Shown one piece after another: positions 1-9,462 of a DNA stretch of 64,000 bases. Location of the stretch: the NCBI RefSeq assembly GCF_019429535.1, contig NZ_JAHXZM010000008.1, positions 54,441-118,440 of the forward strand, written 5' to 3'. The DNA comes from Sphingomonas citricola (lineage in GTDB: Bacteria > Pseudomonadota > Alphaproteobacteria > Sphingomonadales > Sphingomonadaceae). Position numbers and translations under genes: made by a program. Under the pieces are notes generated by a model that was not told where the DNA came from, made no database searches, and saw only the letters and a list, made by a program, of their open reading frames with translations. Numbering within the stretch: the first letter of the stretch is position 1; the number at the start of each line of letters is the position of its first letter.

Positions 1-1
1 G

Positions 2-1384
2 TGGCAGCTGACCTATGTCGCGCAACTGATCCGCTACGCATCGCCGTTCGATCGCGGTGTGGTGGCGGTGAACGGCGACGCGCTCGCCCTCCCTGCATCG
101 CGGTTCCTCGGCGAGCCGAACAACGGCGACACGGTCGCGCGCGACACGCGGCATCAGCTGACCGGCGAAGCGCGGCTGGCGGAGGGTTGGTCGCTGGTCG
201 GCGGGGCCGCCTATCGCACCGGATCGCTGCGCGGTTTCTCCGCCGATCAATCGCGGCTGGTCGGCGGTCGGACATTGTGGCGCCAGCGGCGCGCGCGCGG
301 CTACGAGGTCGAGGATCTGGCCGCCCGGCTGGAACTGCGCGGCGAGCTGGCGGCGCTTGGCACGCATCACCCGAGCGTCGGGGTGAAGGGCTACACGCTC
401 GACTATCTCGAACTGCTGCGCCGGCGTAATCCGGCCGACCCGGCGCGCGGCGGGCTGCCGTACGCGATCGACATCTACGATCCCGTCTACGGCGTCGCTG
501 AGGCAGCACCATTGCTGCCGAGCATCGACCAGCGCGAGACGCGCCGCGCGGTGACGCTCTATGCGCAGGACCTGTGGGACGTCGGGGACGGCGTCTTACT
601 GGTGGGCGGCGCGCGCTACGATCATGTCGACCAGAAGCTGCGCCGCAACCTGACGGGCGCGACGTCGCGCCGCGTCAGCCAGCCGGTCACGTTCCGGCTC
701 GGCGCGCGCTATCAGGTTGACCGGGCGGTCGCGGTGCACGCCAATTGGGGCGAGTCGACATTGCTCAACTCGGGCAGCGGCGCCGACGGTGCGGCCTTCG
801 CGCCCGAGCGTGGGCAGGGATACGAGGTAGGCGTCAGCGGTCGCTGGGCGGGGCTCGACGTCGGCGCGACCTGGTTCGACATCCGCAAATCGAACGTGCT
901 CACCACCGATCCGCGCGACGTCAATTTCCTGGCGCCGGTCGGGACGCTGCGCAGCCGCGGGGTCGAGTTCGACGCGACGCTCCGGCTTGCCCGGCGCTGG
1001 CAGGTGGTGGCCAATTACGCCTGGACCCGCGCGCGCTACGACGACCGGACGTTCCCGACGCCCCGCGCGCTCAACGTACCCGATCATTCGGGGTCGGTCT
1101 TCGTCGCCTATGCCGACGAGACGCCGCGCGGCACGTGGCGGATGAGCGCGGGCGCGACCTATGTCGGCGAGCGATCGGGGGCGACCGATACGAGCGGCCT
1201 AGTCCTACCCGCCTACACCAAGGTCAAGGCCGCGGCGGAGGTCCCGCTGACGCGCTGGTCGACGATCCGTCTGGAGGCGGACAATCTGCTGGACGAACGC
1301 TACGCGCTCAGCTCGTACAACAGCCTGTGGATCTACCCCGGCACCCCGCGGACGGTGCGGCTATCGCTCAACGCGGCGCTGTGA
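2..1384 (+). CDS. TonB-dependent siderophore receptor, C-terminal part (5' end outside window)
   Basis: The reading frame is open from the left edge of the window, so the signal peptide, plug and first barrel strands lie upstream. The visible 460 or so residues are barrel strands alternating short turns and long loops. Near the end are the features typical of siderophore-type outer-membrane receptors: a GVEFDATL strand, a YVGERSG turn, a NLLDERY motif, and a last strand reading RTVRLSLNAAL. The protein would import ferric siderophores through the outer membrane using TonB energy. The last residue is Leu rather than the usual Phe. The ligand cannot be deduced. A start at position 59 would cut inside the barrel and is not credible. 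Confidence 0.9.
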   Translation, partial: WQLTYVAQLIRYASPFDRGVVAVNGDALALPASRFLGEPNNGDTVARDTRHQLTGEARLAEGWSLVGGAAYRTGSLRGFSADQSRLVGGRTLWRQRRARGYEVEDLAARLELRGELAALGTHHPSVGVKGYTLDYLELLRRRNPADPARGGLPYAIDIYDPVYGVAEAAPLLPSIDQRETRRAVTLYAQDLWDVGDGVLLVGGARYDHVDQKLRRNLTGATSRRVSQPVTFRLGARYQVDRAVAVHANWGESTLLNSGSGADGAAFAPERGQGYEVGVSGRWAGLDVGATWFDIRKSNVLTTDPRDVNFLAPVGTLRSRGVEFDATLRLARRWQVVANYAWTRARYDDRTFPTPRALNVPDHSGSVFVAYADETPRGTWRMSAGATYVGERSGATDTSGLVLPAYTKVKAAAEVPLTRWSTIRLEADNLLDERYALSSYNSLWIYPGTPRTVRLSLNAAL

Positions 1385-1754
1385 GGGAAGGGATGCAATA
1401 AGGCGTAGCAGCGCCCTCAGCGTACAACCGCACCTTAATCTAGCGACAATCGATCAGCACTTACCTGAGGGGTTACGTTGGGAGATCGCTGCGTACTGTG
1501 CTGCTGCGCCCCGCCCGTCCGCTCCATAGGGCCTAGCGATTGTAGCGTGCGGCCTTGCAGCATCAGACTGCAATCTCGGCTCCATCCGAATGTTGCGTAA
1601 CGCATCACATGTCACCCTTTTGCAACAAAGCGATGGAAACCAACTGTAATCAAACATGTATACAGCATTAACGGTTGTAGTGCTGACCTAATTGATTTCA
1701 TTCGAGACCAATCTAGCGCTCAAAGGCGCAGGTGAGATGATGGGGGTCTTGATA
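1385..1754. other. Intergenic region between two TonB receptor genes
   Basis: About 370 bp with no credible gene and a base composition poorer in G+C than its neighbours. It must hold the promoter of the downstream receptor, but I cannot pick out a convincing -35/-10 pair or a Fur-like box by eye. No strong terminator is visible behind the upstream receptor. Confidence 0.5.
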
Positions 1755-4700
1755 ATGAAATTACGTCTTTTGGCAGGGAGTGCGCTTGCAGCAGGACTGA
1801 TCGTCCCGTTTGCCGCGCTGGCTCAGGAAGTGCCGTCGACCGGTGATGCGACGCAGGTCGGAACGGTCACGCAAACCAACAACAACGGTACACCCGCGGA
1901 CGACGCGAGCCTCGACAACACCATCGTTGTCACCGGCAGCCGTATCGCGCGTCCGGCACTCGATTCCGCGTCGCCGATCACGTCGCTTTCCGCTGATCAG
2001 CTCCTCTCCCAAGGCAATTTGTCGGTCGGCGATGCGCTGAACAACCTGCCCTCGCTGCGGTCCACGTTCAGCCAGGCCAACTCGACCCAGTTCATCGGCA
2101 CGACCGGTCTGAACCTGCTCGATCTGCGCGGTCTGGGAACCAGCCGTACGCTCGTTCTGGTGAACGGAAAGCGCCATATCACGTCGTCCGAAGGCGATTT
2201 CGCGGTCGACACCAACACCATCCCGGTCGATCTGATCGAGCGCGTCGACACCGTCACGGGCGGCACGTCGGCCATCTATGGTTCCGACGCGATCGCGGGC
2301 GTGGTCAATTTCGTACTCAAGCGCAATTACGAGGGTATCTCGCTGCGCGCGCAGGGCGGCGTCACCGATCGTGGCGATCGTGGCGCGTACTTTGCCGCTG
2401 GCACGTTCGGTAAGAACTTCGACGAAGGCCGCGGCAACATCGCCGTTGCGCTCGAATATGCCAAGAACAACACCCTGCGCTACACCGATCGTCCGGATCT
2501 GACGGGTGCCTACACCGGCCGTCGTCAGTTCAATCTGTCGTCACCGGTCAACAACGACGATGTGCCCGATCGCACGTTCTTCAATGGCGGCATCTACAGC
2601 CTCGGGCTGAGCGAAGGGGGCACGTTCATCCCCTACAACGCGGCCAGTGCCACGACCTGCGTCAGCAACGGCACGGTTGCGACGCGTAATCCGCTGTCAT
2701 GCCGACCTAACGGCTTCCCGCGTGTTTTCCGTTTCAATACCAGCGGTCGTCTGGAAGAGGCCAGCTACGGAACGACTGATTTCCGTCCGTTCGGTTCGAG
2801 TAACGTGCTCGGCGGTGTCGGTGGTTCGACGCTCAGTAACTACGGCGTCCTGCAGCCCGGCCTGCAGCGCTATTCCGCCAACGTGCTCGCGCACTACGAC
2901 GTGTCTGACGCGTTCAAGCCTTATATCGAGGCCAAGTACGTCCGCGTTGAATCGACGCAGGAGAGTTCGCCGACGTTCGCGCAGAACGGTAGCGCGACCA
3001 ACCCGGCTTTCGCCGCCAATTCGAACGGCGTGCCGATCTTCTTCGACAACGCGTTCCTCAACCCGGCGGACGCGGCGTTCATCCGCTCCACGCTGGTGTC
3101 GTCACTGAACCCGAACCCGACGTTCTTCCGTTTGTCGCGCAACAATCTCGATTTCGGATCGCGCGGTGAGTTGGCAACGCGTCAAACCTACCGCGTCGTT
3201 GCGGGTGTCGAAGGCGATTTCAACGAGGATTGGCACTATGACGTGTCGTTCAACTACGGTCGCTTCGACAACAAGCTGATCTCGCGCAACAACCGCATCG
3301 AGTCACGCTTCCGCGCGGCCGCTGATGCGGTCCGTAACGGTGCGGGTCAGATCGTGTGCCGGATCAACGCCGATGCCTCGACGGCGAACGACGACGCCGG
3401 CTGTATCCCGATCAGCCTGTTCGGTGCGAGCAATGCAACACTGACGCCGCAGGCGCTCAGCTATTTCATGACCGACACGCGTTATCGTGGTCGGGCGGAA
3501 GAATATGTCGTCAACGGCTTCGTGTCGGGCGACTCATCGCAGCTGTTCAGCCTTCCTGGTGGTCCGGTCAGCTTCTCGTTGGGTGGTGAATACCGCCGTG
3601 AAACGGCCAGCTCGGCATTCGATCCGATCGTTTCTTCGGGGCAAACCTTCCTCAACGCGATTGCGCCGTTCAACCCGCCGGCCTTTGAGGTGAAGGAAGC
3701 ATTCGGCGAACTCAACATTCCGCTGCTGAAGGACGTGTTCGCGTTCAAGGAACTGACGCTGACGGGCGCAGGCCGCGTGTCCGATTTCAAGGGCGCAACG
3801 GGCACCGTCTACTCGTACAACGCCGGCATCGTCTGGGCGCCGATCCGCGACATTCGTTTCCGCGGCAGCTACTCGCGCGCGGTTCGTGCGCCGACGCTGA
3901 GCGACCTCTACTCGTCGCCGTCGCAGAATTTCGCGACGATCCAGGATCCTTGCGACCGTCTCTACAGCACCAACGGTCCCAACAACGGCGCGAACCGTCA
4001 GGCGAATTGCCGCGCAATCGGTCTTGATCCAACGACGTTCGAGAACACGGCCGCACGTGCGGCGAACACGGCTATCCTTTCGGGCGGCAATCCCAACCTG
4101 CGCGAAGAGAAGTCCGACAGCTACACCGTCGGGTTCGTGCTCCAGCCGCGCTTCCTGCGTGGGTTCTCGGTCACGGCCGATTACTATGACATCAAGGTCA
4201 AGAGTGTGATCTCGTCGATTTCGGGTCAGCAGACCGTCGACAGCTGCTTCGACTCCGCGACGCTCGACAACCAATATTGCTCACTGATCAATCCGCGTCA
4301 GGGCAACGGCTTCTTCGCGAGCCCGGCGCTGCTGGTGTCGTCGGTGAACTTCTCGGCGCTGCGTGCCAAGGGCATCGACGTTGACGCAAACTACCAGTAC
4401 CAGTTCGACGAGAATAACTCGTTCTCGCTGCGCTTCATCGGCAATTACGTGAAGAACCGCAGCGACTTCCCGTACCTGGATACGCCTGATCTTCCCGAGC
4501 GTATCCGCGGCGAGCTGGGCGATCCGATCTACAGCTTCAACGCTTCGGCGAACGTGAAGCTGAGCGGCCTGACCCTTGGTTACCAGGCACGTTATATCGG
4601 GCGGCAGAGCGTCACCGATTGGGAAGCAACGCACGACAGCAAGCAGGGGCCGGCGTACGATCCCGATTACTCGAGCCCGCGTTACTACCCGGTCGTTTGG

Positions 4701-4874
4701 TATCACGACTTCCGGCTTGGTTATGACATCAACGAGAAGTTCAACTTCTACGCCGGTGTCGACAACGCCTTTGATCGTCTACCCCCGCTGGGCCTGCTGG
4801 GCACGACCGATGGTGGCGCGATCTTTTCCAACACCGGCCGCTTCCTCTACGCGGGCGTGAAGGCTAACTTCTAA
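1755..4874 (+). CDS. TonB-dependent outer-membrane receptor (large sphingomonad type)
   Basis: 1039 residues from the ATG at 1755. This start is preferred because it begins a clean signal peptide (MKLRLLAGSALAAG, cleavage after ALAQ or so) and has a G-rich ribosome site just upstream; a longer frame opens at 1692 but adds a polar extension. After a low-complexity Asn/Thr/Asp linker comes a TonB-box-like segment (NTIVVTGSRI), then the plug domain with the LRGLGTSRTLVLVNGKR signature, then a long beta-barrel ending in GVKANF. It belongs to the large receptors common in sphingomonads and Caulobacter for oligosaccharides, peptides or other substrates. The substrate is unknown. It is probably monocistronic, since two terminators follow. 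Confidence 0.92.
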   Translation: MKLRLLAGSALAAGLIVPFAALAQEVPSTGDATQVGTVTQTNNNGTPADDASLDNTIVVTGSRIARPALDSASPITSLSADQLLSQGNLSVGDALNNLPSLRSTFSQANSTQFIGTTGLNLLDLRGLGTSRTLVLVNGKRHITSSEGDFAVDTNTIPVDLIERVDTVTGGTSAIYGSDAIAGVVNFVLKRNYEGISLRAQGGVTDRGDRGAYFAAGTFGKNFDEGRGNIAVALEYAKNNTLRYTDRPDLTGAYTGRRQFNLSSPVNNDDVPDRTFFNGGIYSLGLSEGGTFIPYNAASATTCVSNGTVATRNPLSCRPNGFPRVFRFNTSGRLEEASYGTTDFRPFGSSNVLGGVGGSTLSNYGVLQPGLQRYSANVLAHYDVSDAFKPYIEAKYVRVESTQESSPTFAQNGSATNPAFAANSNGVPIFFDNAFLNPADAAFIRSTLVSSLNPNPTFFRLSRNNLDFGSRGELATRQTYRVVAGVEGDFNEDWHYDVSFNYGRFDNKLISRNNRIESRFRAAADAVRNGAGQIVCRINADASTANDDAGCIPISLFGASNATLTPQALSYFMTDTRYRGRAEEYVVNGFVSGDSSQLFSLPGGPVSFSLGGEYRRETASSAFDPIVSSGQTFLNAIAPFNPPAFEVKEAFGELNIPLLKDVFAFKELTLTGAGRVSDFKGATGTVYSYNAGIVWAPIRDIRFRGSYSRAVRAPTLSDLYSSPSQNFATIQDPCDRLYSTNGPNNGANRQANCRAIGLDPTTFENTAARAANTAILSGGNPNLREEKSDSYTVGFVLQPRFLRGFSVTADYYDIKVKSVISSISGQQTVDSCFDSATLDNQYCSLINPRQGNGFFASPALLVSSVNFSALRAKGIDVDANYQYQFDENNSFSLRFIGNYVKNRSDFPYLDTPDLPERIRGELGDPIYSFNASANVKLSGLTLGYQARYIGRQSVTDWEATHDSKQGPAYDPDYSSPRYYPVVWYHDFRLGYDINEKFNFYAGVDNAFDRLPPLGLLGTTDGGAIFSNTGRFLYAGVKANF

Positions 4875-4887
4875 TAATCAGAGTTAA

Positions 4888-4922
4888 AAAGGGGGCTGCG
4901 TGGTTTACCCGCAGCCCCCTTT
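4888..4922 (+). terminator. Rho-independent terminator behind the TonB receptor
   Basis: Perfect inverted repeat GGGGGCTGCG / CGCAGCCCCC with a 9-nt loop. It is flanked by an A-run before and a T-run after, so it could stop transcription from either side. It starts 13 nt after the receptor stop codon. Confidence 0.9.
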
Positions 4923-4955
4923 CTGTGATCGAGACCAGGGTCTGTATCGCAGACT

Positions 4956-4994
4956 GTAGAGCCACGCCGTTCAGGTCGTGGCTCTACCGTTTTT
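4956..4994 (+). terminator. Second rho-independent terminator in tandem
   Basis: An 11-bp perfect stem (GTAGAGCCACG / CGTGGCTCTAC, loop of 10 nt) is followed by CGTTTTT. The T-run is only on the plus-strand side, so it serves plus-strand transcription. With the hairpin just upstream it insulates the convergent minus-strand gene at 5066. Confidence 0.85.
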
Positions 4995-5065
4995 AGTGGT
5001 CGTGAGGGAGACGCCTGTTCCCACGACATTTCCTTACGACCGAACCCACGAAGTGCGTTGTTCGA

Positions 5066-6307
5066 TTAACTAGCCGAAGGCAACGAAGGCAGCATTTCCG
5101 GGCCGTTGAGATCCCATCGCGTCATGACGGTACCCGAGCAGGCGTAAGTCGCGCCGTTGCGCCACGTGGCAGGCTTCAACGCTGTCGCGAGCTGCGGCTG
5201 CTGAGCCGCGAGCGTGGCGCGTGCGTCATCCACGTGCATCGAATGAGCGAGGATAGACAATTTCTCGCCATTGCTGAGCGGAAGGCCGATATACGGGTGG
5301 AAGTCGCCGAGGTACACGATCTCGCCAGCCCCGACGTGGAAGGTCGGCGCGCCGAAGCAATTGGTGATGGTGGGCTGGACGGCGCCGACGGTGGTCGAGT
5401 TTACGACGTAATCTCCAGCAGTTACCCGGATCGTCTGCACCTCGTATTCAGCCTTCTTGTCGTGACTGTTCGCGGTCAACGAATAGGTCGTCTTGTCCCC
5501 GTTCTTCTTCCAATCCTTCGGACGGTAGATGACGTCACGGTGTTCGAGGTCGTAGCGAAGCAGCGCGACCCCGCCCGATCGTCCTTGGGCGGCCGGTACG
5601 ACGCGCCGATATCCCAGCACGACCAGGCCCTCGTTCGGCCCCAGAGTCATCGGCTGAGCGGAATCCACGTCCTTGCCGGCGTAGACCATGCCTCGTGCCT
5701 TGAGCGGCTCATCAAGCCGAAGCGCTGGATCAACAGTGATCGCAAAAGTCTTCATCTCGGTGATGGAGCCATCGACGTGCGCCGCTCCAACGAGTTCATT
5801 GAAGTAGGTGTCCCGGTCGGCGTCCGACAGTGCGTTCACCCGATCGGCGTCCTTCGCGCTTACCTCGACCAATCGCCAACCGCGGATCATCAAACACTGC
5901 TGCCGATTGGCCCGGCGTTGCTGCCCCTGCGCGATGGCAGCCCCGATCGCACCGCCGATACCCCCGCCAATTCCAGCCGCCAGAGGTGAAATAACGGCAG
6001 GATCGTAGTAATAAGGGATGCTTCCAGATGGCGTGCGTGAACCGCGCGCAATAAGGCGGCATTGTTGCCAGTCGGCGTCATATTGGGCGCGGGTGGCCCC
6101 GGGCTTGTTATAGAAGCGATTGTCTTTCAGGTCGCGTGCCGCGTCTTTGGCGATTTCCTCGGGCGAGTCCGATGGCGCAACGACGCCTTGCGGCACCGGT
6201 ACCGTCTTCTCGCCGCCAATTGGGATCATCATGGTCTGCTGACCGGATGCGTCCCCCGATACGAGCGTCAGGCACCATCCGGCCACGACGGCCGTCTTCT
6301 TCAGCAT
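5066..6307 (-). CDS. Exported protein of unknown function with a glycine zipper
   Basis: 413 residues with a signal peptide (about residues 1-22) and a GGGAGGGG ribosome site 5-6 nt before the ATG. Residues 110-126 form a Gly/Ala-rich glycine-zipper segment (AAGIGGGIGGAIGAAIA), the kind found in small outer-membrane-associated proteins. It is followed by an RRANRQQCLMIRGW stretch with one Cys; another Cys lies near residue 83. The rest is beta-rich and unrecognised. It is probably periplasmic or outer-membrane associated. It is followed upstream, on the same strand, by another exported unknown (6484-7125), 176 bp away. Confidence 0.75.
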   Translation of the reverse strand: MLKKTAVVAGWCLTLVSGDASGQQTMMIPIGGEKTVPVPQGVVAPSDSPEEIAKDAARDLKDNRFYNKPGATRAQYDADWQQCRLIARGSRTPSGSIPYYYDPAVISPLAAGIGGGIGGAIGAAIAQGQQRRANRQQCLMIRGWRLVEVSAKDADRVNALSDADRDTYFNELVGAAHVDGSITEMKTFAITVDPALRLDEPLKARGMVYAGKDVDSAQPMTLGPNEGLVVLGYRRVVPAAQGRSGGVALLRYDLEHRDVIYRPKDWKKNGDKTTYSLTANSHDKKAEYEVQTIRVTAGDYVVNSTTVGAVQPTITNCFGAPTFHVGAGEIVYLGDFHPYIGLPLSNGEKLSILAHSMHVDDARATLAAQQPQLATALKPATWRNGATYACSGTVMTRWDLNGPEMLPSLPSAS

Positions 6308-6483
6308 GTTGAACCCCTCCCAGTTCAGCGCTCCCCAGCGCCGTTCCGCGATGCTAGCGCAGAGGATTATAGGTCGCCAGCGACTTTACGGGTCGGTGTC
6401 CAGCCAGCAAGCAATGCTCGTTGGCAAGGTAACGGTCAGTTGAAGCGACGGCTGCCGCCCTCTTGCAGTTATTTGCTCAACGT

Positions 6484-7125
6484 CTAGCCTATGATCATGG
6501 AAGACGTGACGGCATCGATATTCGGGATGTTGTTCCTGGCGTCCATGGTGATGTCCGAGCTGATGCCGTCATCGCGCAGAGCCAAGATAATCAGCTTGTT
6601 GCTGTTGCTCGCCGCGGGAATCATCACGTGGACGCGCATTTCGCTGCCGGTCAGCCAATCTACTGCCGATGCGCTATCCATAACGAGCATGGTGGGCTGG
6701 GCTGTGTTCATCCCCTGCGTCGCCAGGAAATGGCTTCGTGAGATTAAGGCAGCTTCTCGAGCGTGATTGTAAAACCTTCCTTGGTCAACTTCAGTACGGG
6801 TTGGGTCCAGTGAGGTTACATCAGAGTTGGTATGAATAAATCTTTCTTGCTCGCGTTTAATGTAGGCTCGATGTTCGTCGGACAACACACCGCCGTCGCT
6901 TTTCTGCAACGCCAACGCCTCCTCTCGAAGTGCTATAGCCCAACGCATCTTCTGTGCCCGCATCGATGGCGTTACATGCGTTTGGCCTGGAAAGTAACCG
7001 CCGACGGAACTCTCGTAACCGGATCCGGTGGACCGCTCGGCAGGTGACGTGTTGATCCCGGAAATTTGTGCGGTTGCCACGTTGGGCATGATCATCAGGG
7101 CTGCTGCCGCAATAACGATTTTCAC
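6484..7125 (-). CDS. Small exported protein of unknown function
   Basis: 213 residues from a GTG at 7125. That start is chosen because AGGAG lies 8 nt upstream and a clean signal peptide follows (hydrophobic core AAAALMIMP, cleavage near VATA-QI). The frame extends further upstream to 7182 but only with polar residues. The mature part carries a charged helical middle (ALREEALALQ, EHRAYIKREQERF) and a C-terminal half with short beta segments. I do not recognise a family. It lies on the same strand as the glycine-zipper protein and may be in one transcription unit with it. Confidence 0.7.
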   Translation of the reverse strand: MKIVIAAAALMIMPNVATAQISGINTSPAERSTGSGYESSVGGYFPGQTHVTPSMRAQKMRWAIALREEALALQKSDGGVLSDEHRAYIKREQERFIHTNSDVTSLDPTRTEVDQGRFYNHAREAALISRSHFLATQGMNTAQPTMLVMDSASAVDWLTGSEMRVHVMIPAASNSNKLIILALRDDGISSDITMDARNNIPNIDAVTSSMIIG

Positions 7126-7374
7126 CGAAGTGACTCCTATCGATTTCGTTTGACCAACATCAGCGAGGCGACGATGTTCCAAGTACGTGGCAGGGACAAT
7201 TAAGCATTTTGTGTCCTCTATCCCGCTAAAAGGGGTAAATTGGTGCGTGTCCGCTTCTCAGTCATGCGGTTTCGGACTAATTGGCGAGAGTAATACACCG
7301 TAAGATGGTGGCGAACTCAAGGAAACATCTTACTACAAACCCGCGATCGCCCCGGGTCTGCAAAGGATATGCGC

Positions 7375-8517
7375 ATGTTTGCATTTCTGCTTTTAGCCGC
7401 ACTTCAAACACCCCCAGCGGATATCGTGGTGACGGGTGCACGACTGGATGACGCCTATGCGGAATGCGTCGCGCGCCACTGTTCGCCATTGCGTGACGCG
7501 CAGGTGTCGATCGCCTGGGCTGAGCGCGCCTTTCGCCGAGGCGACTACATAGCTGCCAAGCGCGGCCTCGCGGCTGCCGTTGCGCGAAACCGTTCCTCCG
7601 CGGCCGTCGCGCCCAGGCCGGTTGCGGCGTTATACGAGGCTTATGGAACGGTAACGCTGCAGGAAGGCGATCTCGACGCATACCGGGGGGCGGTAGGTGC
7701 GCAAATGCGCACGCTACGCGACAATCTGCCTGCCAGCGACCCCGCAGTCAGCAATGCCGAGCTGGCGCTGGGCGACATGTGGATGAAGCAGGGCGACACG
7801 CGCAATGCGCAAGCGGCTTATGAACGGGCGCAGCAACTGGCCATTACCCACGGGCAGAACGTTACCGCGCTCAGCGCAGGTTTGCGTTTGGTGACGCTCG
7901 CGAGTGCGCAGGGGCGGCATGGCGAAGCCAGTCGTTTGCTAGAAGGGATCGCGCGCTCTCCTGTGGCGCAGGACGCTGGGGTCCAATCGATCATACCGGC
8001 ATTCCGCTTGAGACTGGCGGTCGGTCGCGCGGACAAGGCCGAGATAGACAAGCAAATCGCTGCCATGACTAGGTTGGGCAGTAACCTGCGCCCTGTCCTC
8101 ATCTCGAACCCGCCGTTGGAACCGGTCGCCGCAACCGCCGCGCGGGAGCAAGCCGACAAGTTCGGTGACGTCAATCAATTCGCCATGCAGTCGACGGACC
8201 CGAGCGAGCTGAAGTGGGCCGACATAGGCTACTGGATACGCCCCGACGGGCGCACTGCCGACGCTTCAATCCTCCGATCGGCGGGCGATAAAAGCTGGGC
8301 GAGCGCCGCCTTGGATCAGATCGCCGCGCGGCGATATGCCACCTTCGCCGGTGATGCTGCAGGACAGGGAGTGTACCGGATCGAACGCTACACGCTACGC
8401 GGTAGTGGTTACGGCGTGCCCAAGGGAAGTCTCATTCGACGACGCATGGGGCCGATGCATGTGGAGGTTTTGGACATCACCTCCATACCAGATGTTTTAT
8501 CGACGCCCGGTTCGTAG
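7375..8517 (+). CDS. Exported TPR-like protein with a TonB-C-like C-terminal domain
   Basis: About 380 residues. The ATG at 7375 is preferred over the ATG at 7369 because AAGGA lies 7 nt upstream of it. A short hydrophobic leader (FAFLLLAALQ) is followed directly by ADIVVTGARL, a segment resembling the TonB-box of sphingomonad receptors. Residues 45-230 look like tetratricopeptide helices (for example ALGDMWMKQGDTRNAQAAYE). The last 100 residues contain WADIGYWIRPDGRTADASI and a spacing like the TonB C-terminal domain, which contacts outer-membrane partners. The role is unknown; a periplasmic scaffold or a TonB-system accessory is an inference. Confidence 0.75.
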   Translation: MFAFLLLAALQTPPADIVVTGARLDDAYAECVARHCSPLRDAQVSIAWAERAFRRGDYIAAKRGLAAAVARNRSSAAVAPRPVAALYEAYGTVTLQEGDLDAYRGAVGAQMRTLRDNLPASDPAVSNAELALGDMWMKQGDTRNAQAAYERAQQLAITHGQNVTALSAGLRLVTLASAQGRHGEASRLLEGIARSPVAQDAGVQSIIPAFRLRLAVGRADKAEIDKQIAAMTRLGSNLRPVLISNPPLEPVAATAAREQADKFGDVNQFAMQSTDPSELKWADIGYWIRPDGRTADASILRSAGDKSWASAALDQIAARRYATFAGDAAGQGVYRIERYTLRGSGYGVPKGSLIRRRMGPMHVEVLDITSIPDVLSTPGS

Positions 8518-8590
8518 CAAGGAGCCATTGGTATCCTGTACAACAATGCGTGCGGCGATCGGGGAACGACATCTCCCAACCAAGCACCCG

Positions 8591-9322
8591 CTAATGCCCC
8601 GCGACCTGACCGCCGTCGACGTGGAGAATCTCGCCCGTCACGAAGCGCGCGTCCTCTAAATACATTACCGCCTGCACCACGTCGTCGACGGTGCCGATCC
8701 GGCCGAGCGGATGGTAGCGCGCGAGCCCGGCGCGTGTCTCGGGTGGGTGCATCGGTGTCGCGGTGATGCCTGGCGACACTGCGTTGGCGCGCACCCCGCG
8801 CGCGGCATATTCGATCGCGAGGCTGCGGGTCGCGGCAGCCAGCCCGCCCTTGGTCAGTGACGCCAGCACCGAGGGGAAGTCGGCATTGGCATGCTCGGCA
8901 AGCGTGGTGACGATCTGCACGACATGGCCGCTTCCTTGCGCCACCATCATCGGCAGCGCGGCCCGCGTCATGTGGAAGAAGCCATCTAGGTTGGTGCGCG
9001 TCATCTGCGCATATTGATCGGGCGTATAGTCGGTGAAGGCCGCGCCGATGAACACGCCGGCGTTGTTGACCAACGTGTCGATGCGCCCGAACCTTTCCCG
9101 TGCCAGGTCGACTGCGCGACGGGCGGTGTCGGGATCGGCGACGTCACCCGCCACCGTCACCCAATCGGGCTCGTCCGCCCCCTTGATCGACCGCGAGACG
9201 CCAACGACGCGCCAACCCCGCGCACGATAGCCGGTCGCGATCCCTTCGCCCAATCCCTGCGACGCGCCGGTGACGATCGCGACCTTGGACGCATCGGTGG
9301 AGGAGGCGGGAGCGTTAGTCAT
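8591..9322 (-). CDS. SDR-family oxidoreductase lacking the catalytic tyrosine
   Basis: 243 residues with a Rossmann fold: TGASQGLG at 18-25, NNAG at 86-89, and a C-terminal VTGEILHVDGG. The NAD(P) site is intact. The active-site YxxxK motif is not: Lys158 is present (SLTKGG), but the residue four positions before it is Ala154, and the usual catalytic Ser region reads IVTT. The protein may therefore be a divergent SDR subgroup using other residues, or a binding-only member. The substrate is unknown. It ends 73 bp from the convergent TPR/TonB-C gene and is followed upstream by another SDR on the same strand. Confidence 0.88.
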   Translation of the reverse strand: MTNAPASSTDASKVAIVTGASQGLGEGIATGYRARGWRVVGVSRSIKGADEPDWVTVAGDVADPDTARRAVDLARERFGRIDTLVNNAGVFIGAAFTDYTPDQYAQMTRTNLDGFFHMTRAALPMMVAQGSGHVVQIVTTLAEHANADFPSVLASLTKGGLAAATRSLAIEYAARGVRANAVSPGITATPMHPPETRAGLARYHPLGRIGTVDDVVQAVMYLEDARFVTGEILHVDGGQVAGH

Positions 9323-9462
9323 GGATCACAACCGATCGAGAGAGGGTCGTCTTGGCGATACGCGAGCCGGACGTCGGAAGCGGGGTGCGGTTGATCGCCG
9401 GTCCCCACGTCCGTGCCGGTTCGGGCGAGGATGAGGGCGGATGCGCAGCCCGCCCCCAACCA

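Noticed and set aside
6463..6766. Plus-strand frames over the end of the 6484-7125 gene
   Set aside because: The minus-strand frame has a signal peptide and a good ribosome site; the plus frames have neither.
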